A DNA stretch of 64,000 nt from Halioglobus maricola (lineage in GTDB: Bacteria > Pseudomonadota > Gammaproteobacteria > Pseudomonadales > Halieaceae). The DNA is taken from NCBI RefSeq assembly GCF_009388985.1, contig NZ_CP036422.1:2680501-2744500 (forward strand), given 5' to 3'. Numbering within the stretch: position 1 is the first letter of the stretch; the number at the start of each line of letters is the position of its first letter. Of the stretch, positions 35,724-44,593 are shown piece after piece. Below the pieces are notes generated by a model. It saw only the letters and a list, made by a program, of their open reading frames with translations, did not search any database and was not told where the DNA came from. The position numbers were made by a program, and so were the translations under genes.

Positions 35724-36851
35724 GTGGGACGTACGAAATCGTTCATGAGCAGTGAAGATCAGTGGTTCATTGAAGGATATTTCAATGGCCTGGACGTTCT
35801 CGGCCGGGTAGCTGTAAACCAGTTCCCGTTCCAGATCGGACGCAAGCCCGGCATTCACTTTACCGTGCCCAGCCGGAAAACATCGCGCCTGCATGCGGTC
35901 ATGGAAAATCGCGGCGGCCAGATTTTCCTCACCGACACAAACAGCACCAACGGCACCTACATCAATCGCAAGCTCGTTCAAGGAGAGCAGCGTTTGCATC
36001 ACGGTGACGTCCTTCACTTTGCTGACTTCGAAGTCCGCTTGATCAGGGCCCGGGGCGAGGCAGCAACAGACGCCCCCAACAGTGACATGACCGTCACCAG
36101 TATGCCCGCCCTGCCAAGGAACCTGGCAGTTGGCATTCGTGAATTGCAAGAGTTACTGGAACATAAAATGGTGGAGCCAGCGTTCCAGCCCATCGTTGAG
36201 TGCGCCCAAGGCAATGCCATTCACGCCTACGAAATACTCGGTCGCGGTACCCATGAGCAGCTGTCTCCCTTTCCCGGTCCACTGTTCCATATTGCCGAAA
36301 GCATTTCCGGGCTGGCGCTGGAGCTGAGCAAGCTGTTTCGCAGCAATGGCCTTGAAGTCGCTGCCCAGATCGACACCGACCTCACATTTTTTATCAACAT
36401 CCATCCCGAAGAAGTCAGAAACATTCCGCTCTTACTCGAGCAGATTAGCGCGTCTCGCGAGCAATACCCCTCCATGCCTATGGTATTGGAAATCCACGAA
36501 AAAGCCGTGTCCGACATCCCCCAGATGAAAATTCTGCGCGACGAGCTCAGCCGCCTCGACATAGGGCTTGCCTACGACGATTTTGGCGCGGGACAGGCGC
36601 GATTGATGGAATTGATCGAAGTACCTGCCGACTACCTGAAGTTCGACATGAACCTGATTCGCGATATCGACCAGGCCGAACCTAAACGCAGGGAAATGGT
36701 GCGCATGTTTGTGGACATGGCCAAGAGAGTGGGCAGTAGAACGATTGCCGAGGGCGTGGAAACAGCAGGCGAATCACAGGCCTGTCACGACATGGGCTTC
36801 GACTTTATCCAGGGCTATTACTACGGCAAACCAAAACAAGGAAAGCTTTGA
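35724..36851 (+). CDS. FHA-EAL domain protein (c-di-GMP signalling)
   Basis: A 375-residue cytoplasmic protein. An FHA domain (about residues 25-110; IGRKPG, SRLHA, DTNSTNGTYIN) reads phosphothreonine. An EAL domain (about 140-370) follows. The EAL signature is altered to EILGR, but the acidic metal ligands appear kept: NIHPE, LEIHEKA, YDDFGAG, YLKFDM and AEGVET. Phosphodiesterase activity against c-di-GMP is plausible but not certain. The FHA-EAL fusion suggests regulation by a Ser/Thr kinase. Starts are GTG 35724 or ATG 35745, neither with a strong ribosome-binding site. Confidence 0.88.
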   Translation: MGRTKSFMSSEDQWFIEGYFNGLDVLGRVAVNQFPFQIGRKPGIHFTVPSRKTSRLHAVMENRGGQIFLTDTNSTNGTYINRKLVQGEQRLHHGDVLHFADFEVRLIRARGEAATDAPNSDMTVTSMPALPRNLAVGIRELQELLEHKMVEPAFQPIVECAQGNAIHAYEILGRGTHEQLSPFPGPLFHIAESISGLALELSKLFRSNGLEVAAQIDTDLTFFINIHPEEVRNIPLLLEQISASREQYPSMPMVLEIHEKAVSDIPQMKILRDELSRLDIGLAYDDFGAGQARLMELIEVPADYLKFDMNLIRDIDQAEPKRREMVRMFVDMAKRVGSRTIAEGVETAGESQACHDMGFDFIQGYYYGKPKQGKL

Positions 36852-36889
36852 CACACGCTCTGCTTGTATAGCTGTTAACATTCCCTCCC

Positions 36890-38350
36890 ATGGACAATCT
36901 TCAACCCAAGCTACAGGCTGTTGCCGCTGATGAATTGCGCAACCGCCTGGCGGCGATCCTACCAGCGCACTCGCTGATCGAAGAGACGGAAGCCCAGCGC
37001 CCCTATGAGTGTGATGCACTCTCTCTCTACCGCGAATTGCCGCTATTTGTCGCCCTGCCAGAAACTGTTGACCAAGCCCAGGCCGTACTGCGCTGTTGCC
37101 ACGCGTTGGAAGTACCCGTGGTCGCACGCGGCGCCGGAACAGGCCTCACAGCCGGCGCCATGGGCCACCCCGAAGGCGTGCTCCTCGGGCTCGCCAAACT
37201 GAACCGTATTATCAAAATCGATCCAGTGGCACGCACCGCGACGCTCCAGCCGGGCGTCACCAATCTCGCTATCTCAGCGGCAGCGGCAAAATATGGCCTG
37301 TACTATGCGCCGGACCCCTCCTCCCAGATCGCTTGCACCATCGGCGGCAACGTGGCGGCGAATTCAGGCGGGGTGCACTGCCTCAAGTACGGCCTCACCA
37401 CACACAACCTGCTGTCGATCGAGATGCTTACCGTTGAGGGTGAGCGGGTAACGATCGGCAGCCCCGGGCTAGACAGCCCGGGGCTGGACCTGATGGCCGT
37501 CATCACTGGCTCCGAAGGACTTCTCGGTATCGCAGTCGAGATCACAGTGAAACTACTGCCACAACCCGAGCTTGCGCGCGTCCTGCTGGCGGGCTTCGAC
37601 TCGGTGCGCAGTGCCGGTGACGCGGTAGGCGCCGTGGTTGCAGCGGGCATTATCCCCGCCGGCCTGGAGATGATGGACGCACTGGCCATACAGGCTGCCG
37701 AGGATTTTGCCCAGGCAGGCTACCCGCGCGATGCAGAGGCACTGCTGCTGTGCGAACTTGACGGTACGGTGGAGGAAGTCGATCAACATATTGCGCAGGT
37801 TAGCAATATATTCAGCGCCCACGGTGCCACCAGCCTGCGGATATCACAGGATGAGGCTGAGCGCGCGTTACTGTGGAAAGGCCGTAAATCAGCCTTTCCT
37901 GCAGTGGGCAGGTTGGCGCCAGACTACTACTGCATGGATGGCACCATCCCAAGGGGCCAGGTCTCCCACGTACTGGAAAAGATAAGTCAGTTAGCCGAGC
38001 AGTATGACCTGAGGGTCGCGAATGTCTTCCACGCGGGCGACGGTAACTTACACCCCCTGATCATGTATGACGGCTCCGATCCCGCGCAGATCCGGCGTGC
38101 TGAGCAATTCGGGGCAGATATCCTCGATCTGTCGGTGGCCGTCGGCGGCGCCATTACCGGTGAACACGGCGTCGGCCTGGAGAAACTCAATCAGATGCAA
38201 ACCCAGTTCGGCGAGGCCGAACTACACCTGTTTGAAGACATAAAAATCGCTTTCGATCCCCGGCTGACACTGAATCCCGGCAAAGGCATTCCTATTCTGA
38301 AGCGCTGCCAGGAATATCGCGCGCTACCAGGAAAGCACAATCATGGCTGA
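36890..38350 (+). CDS. glcD: Glycolate oxidase subunit GlcD (FAD-linked)
   Basis: A 486-residue FAD-binding oxidase of the PCMH type. The N-terminal FAD domain (about 55-230) has PVVARGAGTGLTAGA and CTIGGNVAANSGG. The C-terminal substrate domain has VFHAGDGNLHPLI and GEHGVGLEK. It oxidises glycolate or lactate-like 2-hydroxyacids with GlcE and GlcF. A 15-bp tandem duplication encodes SPGLDSPGLD at about 191-200. glcE overlaps by 8 bp. Confidence 0.95.
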   Translation: MDNLQPKLQAVAADELRNRLAAILPAHSLIEETEAQRPYECDALSLYRELPLFVALPETVDQAQAVLRCCHALEVPVVARGAGTGLTAGAMGHPEGVLLGLAKLNRIIKIDPVARTATLQPGVTNLAISAAAAKYGLYYAPDPSSQIACTIGGNVAANSGGVHCLKYGLTTHNLLSIEMLTVEGERVTIGSPGLDSPGLDLMAVITGSEGLLGIAVEITVKLLPQPELARVLLAGFDSVRSAGDAVGAVVAAGIIPAGLEMMDALAIQAAEDFAQAGYPRDAEALLLCELDGTVEEVDQHIAQVSNIFSAHGATSLRISQDEAERALLWKGRKSAFPAVGRLAPDYYCMDGTIPRGQVSHVLEKISQLAEQYDLRVANVFHAGDGNLHPLIMYDGSDPAQIRRAEQFGADILDLSVAVGGAITGEHGVGLEKLNQMQTQFGEAELHLFEDIKIAFDPRLTLNPGKGIPILKRCQEYRALPGKHNHG

Positions 38351-39377
38351 CCTGACCCAAAATCTGCTGGACGCGGTCTCGGAAGCTCACGAGCGCAGCA
38401 ATCCGATATACCTGCGTGCAGGCGGCACCAAAGCCAACTCGGTCGGCCGCGATTGCAACGCTCATGTACTGGATATTTCCGGCCACAGCGGCGTGATCGA
38501 CTATGAACCCGGTGAGCTGGTCCTGCGTGCGCGGGCTGGCACTACGCTGGCAGAGCTGACGGAATTGCTCGCTGGCGAAGGACAAATGTTACCGTTCGAG
38601 CCCCCGGCTTTCGGCGGCAAAGCCACTCTGGGCGGGACCCTTGCCTGCAATCTATCGGGCCCGGGACGGCCGTGGTTTGGCTCTGTGCGAGACGCAACCA
38701 TGGGGCTCGGCCTGATCAACGGCCGTGCCGAACATCTCGCCCTGGGCGGCAAAGTCATGAAAAATGTAGCGGGATACGACGCGAGCCGGCTTCAGGCAGG
38801 CGCACTCGGTTGCCTCGGGCTGATCACTGATATGGCCGTGAAAGTACTGCCACTGCCGGAGGCCAGTGTGACACTGCGCTACGAGGTGGACGCACAGCAG
38901 GCTCTGGCGACCATGTGCGAACGCGCCGCAGCGCCGCGACCGCTGACCGGGGCCTGTTGGCTAGACGGACAGCTCTATCTCCGCCTTGCCGGCGCATCCT
39001 CGGCAGTGCAGGCGACGGCCGCACAATGGGGCGGTGAGCAACTCGATAACGCCGGTGCATTCTGGGCTGATCTGCGCGATATGGCCCTGCCATTCTTCAG
39101 CGCCTCCTCGCCCCTGTGGCGCCTATCTACCAGCGCCACAGAAGCACTGACGCCGGACGTCGGCCTCATAGACTGGGCCGGCCAGCAGCGCTGGGCTCAC
39201 AGCCAGGCCGCACCGCAGGTACAAGCCGGTCACGCCGTGATGTTCGCCGGTGGCGACCGCAGCGCTGAAGTTCGCGGCGAACTCGATCCAGTACAACAAC
39301 GCCTGCAGCACAAACTGAAGCAGGCCTTCGACCCGGGCAACATATTCAACCCGGGCCGCTTGTACAGCTGGATGTAA
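38343..39377 (+). CDS. glcE: Glycolate oxidase subunit GlcE
   Basis: A 344-residue FAD-binding PCMH-domain protein, smaller than GlcD. The FAD-site regions are YLRAGGTKAN near 20-29, LGGTLACNLSGPGRP near 98-112 and VMKNVAGYDASR near 138-149. It is the second flavin subunit of the glycolate oxidase complex. It overlaps glcD by 8 bp and lies 2 bp before glcF. Confidence 0.93.
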   Translation: MADLTQNLLDAVSEAHERSNPIYLRAGGTKANSVGRDCNAHVLDISGHSGVIDYEPGELVLRARAGTTLAELTELLAGEGQMLPFEPPAFGGKATLGGTLACNLSGPGRPWFGSVRDATMGLGLINGRAEHLALGGKVMKNVAGYDASRLQAGALGCLGLITDMAVKVLPLPEASVTLRYEVDAQQALATMCERAAAPRPLTGACWLDGQLYLRLAGASSAVQATAAQWGGEQLDNAGAFWADLRDMALPFFSASSPLWRLSTSATEALTPDVGLIDWAGQQRWAHSQAAPQVQAGHAVMFAGGDRSAEVRGELDPVQQRLQHKLKQAFDPGNIFNPGRLYSWM

Positions 39378-39379
39378 TC

Positions 39380-40600
39380 ATGCACGTCGAACTTCACAAC
39401 GATTTCGTGGACAACACTACCGCTCGCCGCGGTGCCGACCTTATCAGCGCCTGCGTCCACTGCGGGTTCTGCCTGGCCACCTGCCCAACATACCTGGATA
39501 CGGGAGATGAGCGCGACAGCCCTCGCGGCCGGATCTATCTGGTGAAGCAATTACTGGAAGAAGGCGAGGCCTCAGAGATTACGCGGCATCATCTGGACCG
39601 CTGCCTCACCTGTCGCAGTTGCGAAACGACATGCCCCTCTGGCATGCGCTACGGCGCGCTGGCAGACCTTGGGCGCGGCCTCATGGAAGCTGAGGCTCCG
39701 CGCTCATTGCCCTCGCGCGTGTTCCGCACCGCTCTTCGACGAGTCCTTTCACGACCTGCGCTGTTCACCCCGCTGCTGCGTGTCGGCCAACTTCTCAAGC
39801 CCCTCCTGCCCGGCGCACTTGGTCGCAAAGTACCGCCGCGCCAAACCACCGGCGCTCGCCCGCAGAAGCAACACACCCGCAGAGTCCTGGTGCTGGAGGG
39901 CTGCGCCCAGAAAGCGGCCACGCCGGCCACCAATGCGGCCGCAGCGCGAGTACTGGACCGCCTCTCGATAAGCCTGCAGGCAATCCCAGGTGCGGGTTGT
40001 TGCGGCGCCGTAGACTATCATCTCGGCGCCCATCAAGACGGCCTGGCACACATGCGCCGCAACATCGATGCGTGGTGGCCGGAACTAGAGAAAGGCGCTG
40101 AAGCCGTGATCTCAAGCGCCACAGGTTGTGGCAGCTTGCTGCAGGAATACGGTGAACTGCTGGCCCACGATAAGCACTACGCTGCAAAGGCGCAGCGCAT
40201 TTCAGAGCTACACAGAGACCTGGCGGCCTATCTGCTGGAACAGGATCTCGAGACACTCCAGCCGACACCGACAAAGGCCAGAATCGCCCTGCACATTCCC
40301 TGTAGCCAACAGCACGCATTACAGCAGCCGGACACCACGCGCGCCATTCTTTCCCGAGCCGGGTTCGAACTGGTCGTCACCCGCGATGACCACCTCTGCT
40401 GCGGTTCTGCCGGCACCTACTCCATTCTCCAGGCCGACACCAGCGAGCGCCTGAGGCAGCGTAAACTCACGGCCCTGTGCGGCGATACACCAGAGATTAT
40501 CGCCACGGCCAATGTGGGTTGTCAGATGCATCTGGGAGAAGAGGCAACAGTGCCAGTGCAACACTGGATTGAACTTCTGGACGAAGCGATCTCCCCTTAG
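39380..40600 (+). CDS. glcF: Glycolate oxidase iron-sulfur subunit GlcF
   Basis: A 406-residue protein with two 4Fe-4S motifs (CVHCGFCLATCPTY near 26-39 and CLTCRSCETTCPSG near 75-88). Two CCG domains follow (GAGCCGAVDYH and CCGSAGTYS with HIPCSQQHA). It passes electrons from the flavin subunits to the quinone pool at the inner membrane. It completes glcDEF, all overlapping or within 2 bp. Confidence 0.94.
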   Translation: MHVELHNDFVDNTTARRGADLISACVHCGFCLATCPTYLDTGDERDSPRGRIYLVKQLLEEGEASEITRHHLDRCLTCRSCETTCPSGMRYGALADLGRGLMEAEAPRSLPSRVFRTALRRVLSRPALFTPLLRVGQLLKPLLPGALGRKVPPRQTTGARPQKQHTRRVLVLEGCAQKAATPATNAAAARVLDRLSISLQAIPGAGCCGAVDYHLGAHQDGLAHMRRNIDAWWPELEKGAEAVISSATGCGSLLQEYGELLAHDKHYAAKAQRISELHRDLAAYLLEQDLETLQPTPTKARIALHIPCSQQHALQQPDTTRAILSRAGFELVVTRDDHLCCGSAGTYSILQADTSERLRQRKLTALCGDTPEIIATANVGCQMHLGEEATVPVQHWIELLDEAISP

Positions 40601-40704
40601 CTGGCGGCGAATAACCAATATCGACCGTGGTGATGCACCTCAACATTGCCTGTCAGCCCGGATTCCTGTATTAACCCCTCTTCCACAGAGAAGGATTAAC
40701 AATA

Positions 40705-42372
40705 ATGAGCGAGCACACTCAAACTCTCGTACTTCAGGCTGCAGTAGAGCGCGAACGCAAACACCCAGACCGGATATTCATGACCCAACCGATTAACGGC
40801 CAGGTCACCGAGTACACCTGGGGCGAGACGATGGACCAGGCGCGCCGCATGGCTGCGCATATCGACACCCTGGGTCTGCCGGCCAATAGCAATATAGCGA
40901 TGATTTCCAAGAACTGTGCTCACTTCATCATCGCCGAGTTGGCTATCTGGATGGCCGGTCACTGTACCGTGGCCCTGTACCCCACTCTGAACGCCGAAAC
41001 CGTGAATTATATTCTCGACCATTCAGAGTCAAAACTCCTGTTCGTCGGCAAACTGGACGGCTGGGAAGCGATGAAAAAGGGCGTCCCTGAAGACATGCCC
41101 CGCATCGCCCTGCCCCTGGCACCGGAGAACGACTATGCCAAGTGGGACGACATCATTGCGGCGCAAGAGCCGATCACCGAAGTCCCGGTATGGCCGGCAG
41201 ATCAGCGTGCACTGATCTGCTACACCTCTGGCAGTACTGGCCGGCCCAAGGGAGTCGCTCACTCGTTCCAGTCGATTTCTGCGCCTGCCTCGCTGCAGGG
41301 CAGCGTGCTCGAAATTAACGAGAGTGATCGCATCATCTCCTACCTGCCGCTGGCTCACGTGATGGAGCGGGCACTGGTCGAAGCGGGTTCAATCTATCAA
41401 GGTGTTCACGTTTTCTTCGCTGAGGAACTGGACACATTCTTGCAGGACTTGCACCGGGCCAAACCCACACTGTTCATCAGCGTGCCACGCCTTTGGCTTA
41501 AATTTCAATCCGGTGTCTTCCAGAAATTCCCCGAAGAAAAACTGAATCTGCTACTCAAAATCCCCGTGGTAAAAGGCATTATTCGCAAAAAAGTGTTGGA
41601 CGGTCTCGGCCTGGGCAGCGTCCGCATGGCAGCCAGTGGCTCCGCCCCGATCCCCGCGGACCTGATTCGCTGGTACGACAAGTTGGGCCTGACCATCATG
41701 GAAGGCTACGGCATGACCGAGGACTTCGCATACTCGCACATGTCCACCGAGGGAGGGCGTGCTCCAGGGACGGTGGGTCATCCGGCCGAAGGCGTGGTTT
41801 CGCGCATATCCGACGTCGGCGAGATCGAGGTGAAGTCCCCCGGTTTGATGATGGGCTACTACAAAGCCCCCGAACTCACCGCCGAAGTAATGACAGAAGA
41901 CGGCTTTTTCAAAACCGGCGACCGCGGCGTCTATGAAGACGGTCTGCTGCGTATTACGGGCCGGGTAAAGGAGTTGTTCAAAACCAGCAAGGGCAAATAC
42001 GTGGCGCCCGTACCGCTGGAAAACCTGCTCAGCGCCGATGGCTGGCTCGAGCAATCTTGTGTGTCGGGCCCCGGACGCCCGGCTTGTTATGCCACCCTGC
42101 AACTCGCTGAAGGTCTGCGAGACAAATTCGACGATCCGCAGTTTCGCGAGAAAGCCACAACGCACTTTGAGAAACTGATCAAGGAGGTCAACAGTCAGGT
42201 AGAAAACTACGAACAACTGCAGTTTGTCGCCGTGATTCGCGAGCCCTGGCAGGTGGAGAACGAATTCCTCACGCCCACCCTCAAGATCAAGCGCAACGTG
42301 ATCGAAGAAGCCTACGAGCCGCTGTTGGATGGATGGTATGCGAGTGGCGACAAGGTCGTCTGGCAGGACTAA
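40705..42372 (+). CDS. AMP-dependent acyl-CoA synthetase
   Basis: A 555-residue ANL-superfamily ligase. The P-loop YTSGSTGRPKGVAHS (about 172-186), A5 motif GYGMTEDF (about 334-341), TGDRGVYEDG and the lysine-bearing TSKGKYVAP are visible. It matches long-chain fatty acyl-CoA synthetases that activate fatty acids as acyl-AMP. AAGGA lies about 10 nt before the ATG. A GNAT gene starts 6 bp downstream. Confidence 0.9.
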   Translation: MSEHTQTLVLQAAVERERKHPDRIFMTQPINGQVTEYTWGETMDQARRMAAHIDTLGLPANSNIAMISKNCAHFIIAELAIWMAGHCTVALYPTLNAETVNYILDHSESKLLFVGKLDGWEAMKKGVPEDMPRIALPLAPENDYAKWDDIIAAQEPITEVPVWPADQRALICYTSGSTGRPKGVAHSFQSISAPASLQGSVLEINESDRIISYLPLAHVMERALVEAGSIYQGVHVFFAEELDTFLQDLHRAKPTLFISVPRLWLKFQSGVFQKFPEEKLNLLLKIPVVKGIIRKKVLDGLGLGSVRMAASGSAPIPADLIRWYDKLGLTIMEGYGMTEDFAYSHMSTEGGRAPGTVGHPAEGVVSRISDVGEIEVKSPGLMMGYYKAPELTAEVMTEDGFFKTGDRGVYEDGLLRITGRVKELFKTSKGKYVAPVPLENLLSADGWLEQSCVSGPGRPACYATLQLAEGLRDKFDDPQFREKATTHFEKLIKEVNSQVENYEQLQFVAVIREPWQVENEFLTPTLKIKRNVIEEAYEPLLDGWYASGDKVVWQD

Positions 42373-42377
42373 AACCA

Positions 42378-42872
42378 ATGGTCGAAATCACTACCTGGCA
42401 CCTGGAAATGACGTCCCCGGAGCAATCGGTCCCGCGGAACGAAAGCCGGGGCCTGCTCGTCGCAGAATGCGAAGTCGACCAGTGGCAATTCAACCGCTTC
42501 CTCTACCAGTTTGTGGGAGCGGCCTGGGAGTGGCAGGACAAGCTCAGCTGGCCTGAACAGGAGTGGCGCTCTTACGTCGAACGGCCCGAACTACGCACCT
42601 GGCTTGCCAGCTGCGAGGGATCACCCGCGGGCTATTTCGAACTGGAAAAACAGGGCAGTGATGTAGAGATCAAATATTTCGGACTCGCGCCCGCCTTCAT
42701 CGGCCGCGGCTTTGGCAGCTACTTACTCAGCCAGGCTATTCACAACGCCTGGCGCTGGGATTCACCGGAACGCGTGTGGGTTCACACCTGCTCGCTGGAC
42801 CACCCCTCTGCCCTCACCAACTACCAGGCCAGGGGCTTTTCCCTCTTCAAGACAGACGTCGAAGCGATCTAA
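42378..42872 (+). CDS. GNAT-family N-acetyltransferase
   Basis: A 164-residue protein with a GNAT fold. The acetyl-CoA loop is seen as IGRGFGSYLL (about 113-122), preceded by the beta-strand VEIKYFGLAP. The N-terminal half contains WEWQDKLSW. Substrate is unknown. The start ATG 42378 is 6 bp after the acyl-CoA synthetase stop, so the two are probably one operon. The gene ends tail-to-tail with the next, overlapping by 4 bp. Confidence 0.85.
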   Translation: MVEITTWHLEMTSPEQSVPRNESRGLLVAECEVDQWQFNRFLYQFVGAAWEWQDKLSWPEQEWRSYVERPELRTWLASCEGSPAGYFELEKQGSDVEIKYFGLAPAFIGRGFGSYLLSQAIHNAWRWDSPERVWVHTCSLDHPSALTNYQARGFSLFKTDVEAI

Positions 42873-43441
42873 CGCGCGCCCAGCAGCATCTCCAGGCGAC
42901 TGTCGGCCAGCAACACCGTTCGCCGAATTTCAAAACCCTCCAGCACTTCCTTTAACTTGCTCTGCGGCAGCGGGGCATAGCCCGGCAGGCGGGCACGCCG
43001 TGGGCGCAGCCTGAGGCTATCAGTGCGCTCGATACTGAACGTCACATCCTGTTGTGGTGCACGCGTGTTATGGACTCCGAAACCGTGGCCCAGGCATCCG
43101 CGCTGCAACTGGGGTTTGAGCCGCGCATCGATCAGGCGCAGGGCTGCGGGCTCTAGATAATTGAATAGATCCCAGAACAGACACAGATCTATTCTGGCGT
43201 CCGGCGAAATTCCCACCATCGCCGCATCCACCCGCGCTTGCAGGGATATATCGCCCTCCGGATCAGCGATCAGCGGCAGCTCCGAAAATGGGTCAACAAA
43301 ATGCAGCTTGCAGCGATAGTCTGAGAAAAACGTCACCGTCTCGGGCAATGCAGGCCCGAAATTGAGCACCTCGAAACGTTGCTCGGGATCGATATTCTCA
43401 AACAAGGCCGGCAGCAGCTTGGCGCTTTGCTGCGCAGACAT
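42869..43441 (-). CDS. Uncharacterised protein, possibly methyltransferase-fold
   Basis: A 190-residue soluble protein I do not recognise. FEVLNFGPALPETVTFFS (about 23-40), LHFVDPFSEL and DLCLFWDLFNYLEP (about 85-98) have the spacing of a class I methyltransferase core, but the glycine-rich SAM loop is missing. It precedes the bactofilin gene in reverse order; the bactofilin stop codon lies 20 bp away but upstream on the same strand. A link to bactofilin or envelope function is only contextual. Confidence 0.6.
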   Translation of the reverse strand: MSAQQSAKLLPALFENIDPEQRFEVLNFGPALPETVTFFSDYRCKLHFVDPFSELPLIADPEGDISLQARVDAAMVGISPDARIDLCLFWDLFNYLEPAALRLIDARLKPQLQRGCLGHGFGVHNTRAPQQDVTFSIERTDSLRLRPRRARLPGYAPLPQSKLKEVLEGFEIRRTVLLADSRLEMLLGAR

Positions 43442-43460
43442 GGGAAGTCCTGGTCAGGTA

Positions 43461-43970
43461 TCAGCCACTCTTAAGATCAAATCCGGGGGCAATATCATCG
43501 CTCTTGGGTGCCGGCTTGGTTGCCAACGAGACTTTGGCGCCCTCGTCACCGGGGTCCATGTCGATACTGCCTTTGAAGATGGCGCCGTCTTCCAGGGTAA
43601 CCCGCGGGGCGACGATATTGCCGCGCACATTGCCGGATTTGGAGATAATCACCTTCTCATGCCCCTTGATATCGCCGGCGACCTCACCGTCGATTCGCAC
43701 GGTCTTGGCGGTAATATCAGCACTGACCCTGCCGCTCTGGCCGACAGACACCTCGTGCTGGCCCAGTTCCACGGTACCCTCCACGCTGCCCTGTATGACC
43801 AGGTCCTCGTCGCCGCTCACTGTTCCTTTGATGACTATGCTCTGTCCGATCATGGCTTCGCTCCTAGAGGGGGTTTGGGGGGCACTGGGTGCCGGAGTGC
43901 TGGACACCCTGGCGCTCGGGCGCTCGGGCTCTGGTGCAGCTCCGGGCTTGTTCTTGTTTCGCTCAAACAT
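43461..43970 (-). CDS. Bactofilin family cytoskeletal protein
   Basis: A 169-residue polymer-forming protein. The central beta-helix (about 40-140) has the repeats VIKGTVSGDEDLVIQGSVEG and VRIDGEVAGDIKG typical of bactofilins. Disordered Pro/Ser-rich N- and C-termini flank it. It should self-assemble into filaments scaffolding cell shape or polar structures. The 42869 gene follows 20 bp downstream on the same strand. Confidence 0.92.
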   Translation of the reverse strand: MFERNKNKPGAAPEPERPSARVSSTPAPSAPQTPSRSEAMIGQSIVIKGTVSGDEDLVIQGSVEGTVELGQHEVSVGQSGRVSADITAKTVRIDGEVAGDIKGHEKVIISKSGNVRGNIVAPRVTLEDGAIFKGSIDMDPGDEGAKVSLATKPAPKSDDIAPGFDLKSG

Positions 43971-44362
43971 CGATCCACTACCTTCGATTTGCTCGGACGA
44001 AATATCCTACCCCTCTCTCACCTCTCCGTCATTCCTTTCGCTGGATGAAACTCGACTTTTTGATTTTTGACGTCGATTCAGCATTGCAAAATAAAGCTAA
44101 GCTATTGAAAAAAATGGCTATTCAATCCAGGGGCACAAAACCGTTATAAAAACCGTATTTTCAAAGAACAAATTGTTAGTGGCCGTGGGCAGCCAGCTTT
44201 GGTTTTATAGATCCTGTGCCTGCGGGCACCTCCGCTGAATTGCTTCGTTGTATCAAGTCAAATACCAGCAGTACAGACCACATATTTAGCACCGCGAACC
44301 GGTGCGCGAGGGGAAGCTCCCCGCGCCGGCAGCGACTGCTCCGCCTGAAATCGGAGATCTCT

Positions 44363-44566
44363 ATGAGAAGACAGAAGCGTGATATGAACACCCGGGCATT
44401 CGACAAAGGCTACCAGGCCGGCATAACAGGCCGCAGCCAGGAGCTTTGTCCCCATTCCGACGACGAACACCGCCAGAACTGGATCTCCGGTTGGCGTGAA
44501 GGCCGTTCGGATCAGTGGGACGGCCTTACCGGCGTGTCTGGTGTTCATAAGATCAGAGCGCTCTGA
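44363..44566 (+). CDS. rmf: Ribosome modulation factor RMF
   Basis: A 67-residue protein starting at ATG 44363 after GGAGATCTCT. RRQKRD, GYQAGITGRS, CPHSDDEHRQNW and SGWREGRSDQ match RMF, which dimerises ribosomes into inactive 100S particles in stationary phase. It is longer than the 55-residue E. coli protein by a C-terminal tail (LTGVSGVHKIRAL). The gene ends 28 bp from the convergent glutamate dehydrogenase gene. The 290 bp upstream has no gene and probably holds the promoter. Confidence 0.92.
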   Translation: MRRQKRDMNTRAFDKGYQAGITGRSQELCPHSDDEHRQNWISGWREGRSDQWDGLTGVSGVHKIRAL

Positions 44567-44593
44567 CCTCTCAAGCCACCTAGATCACGCCAG

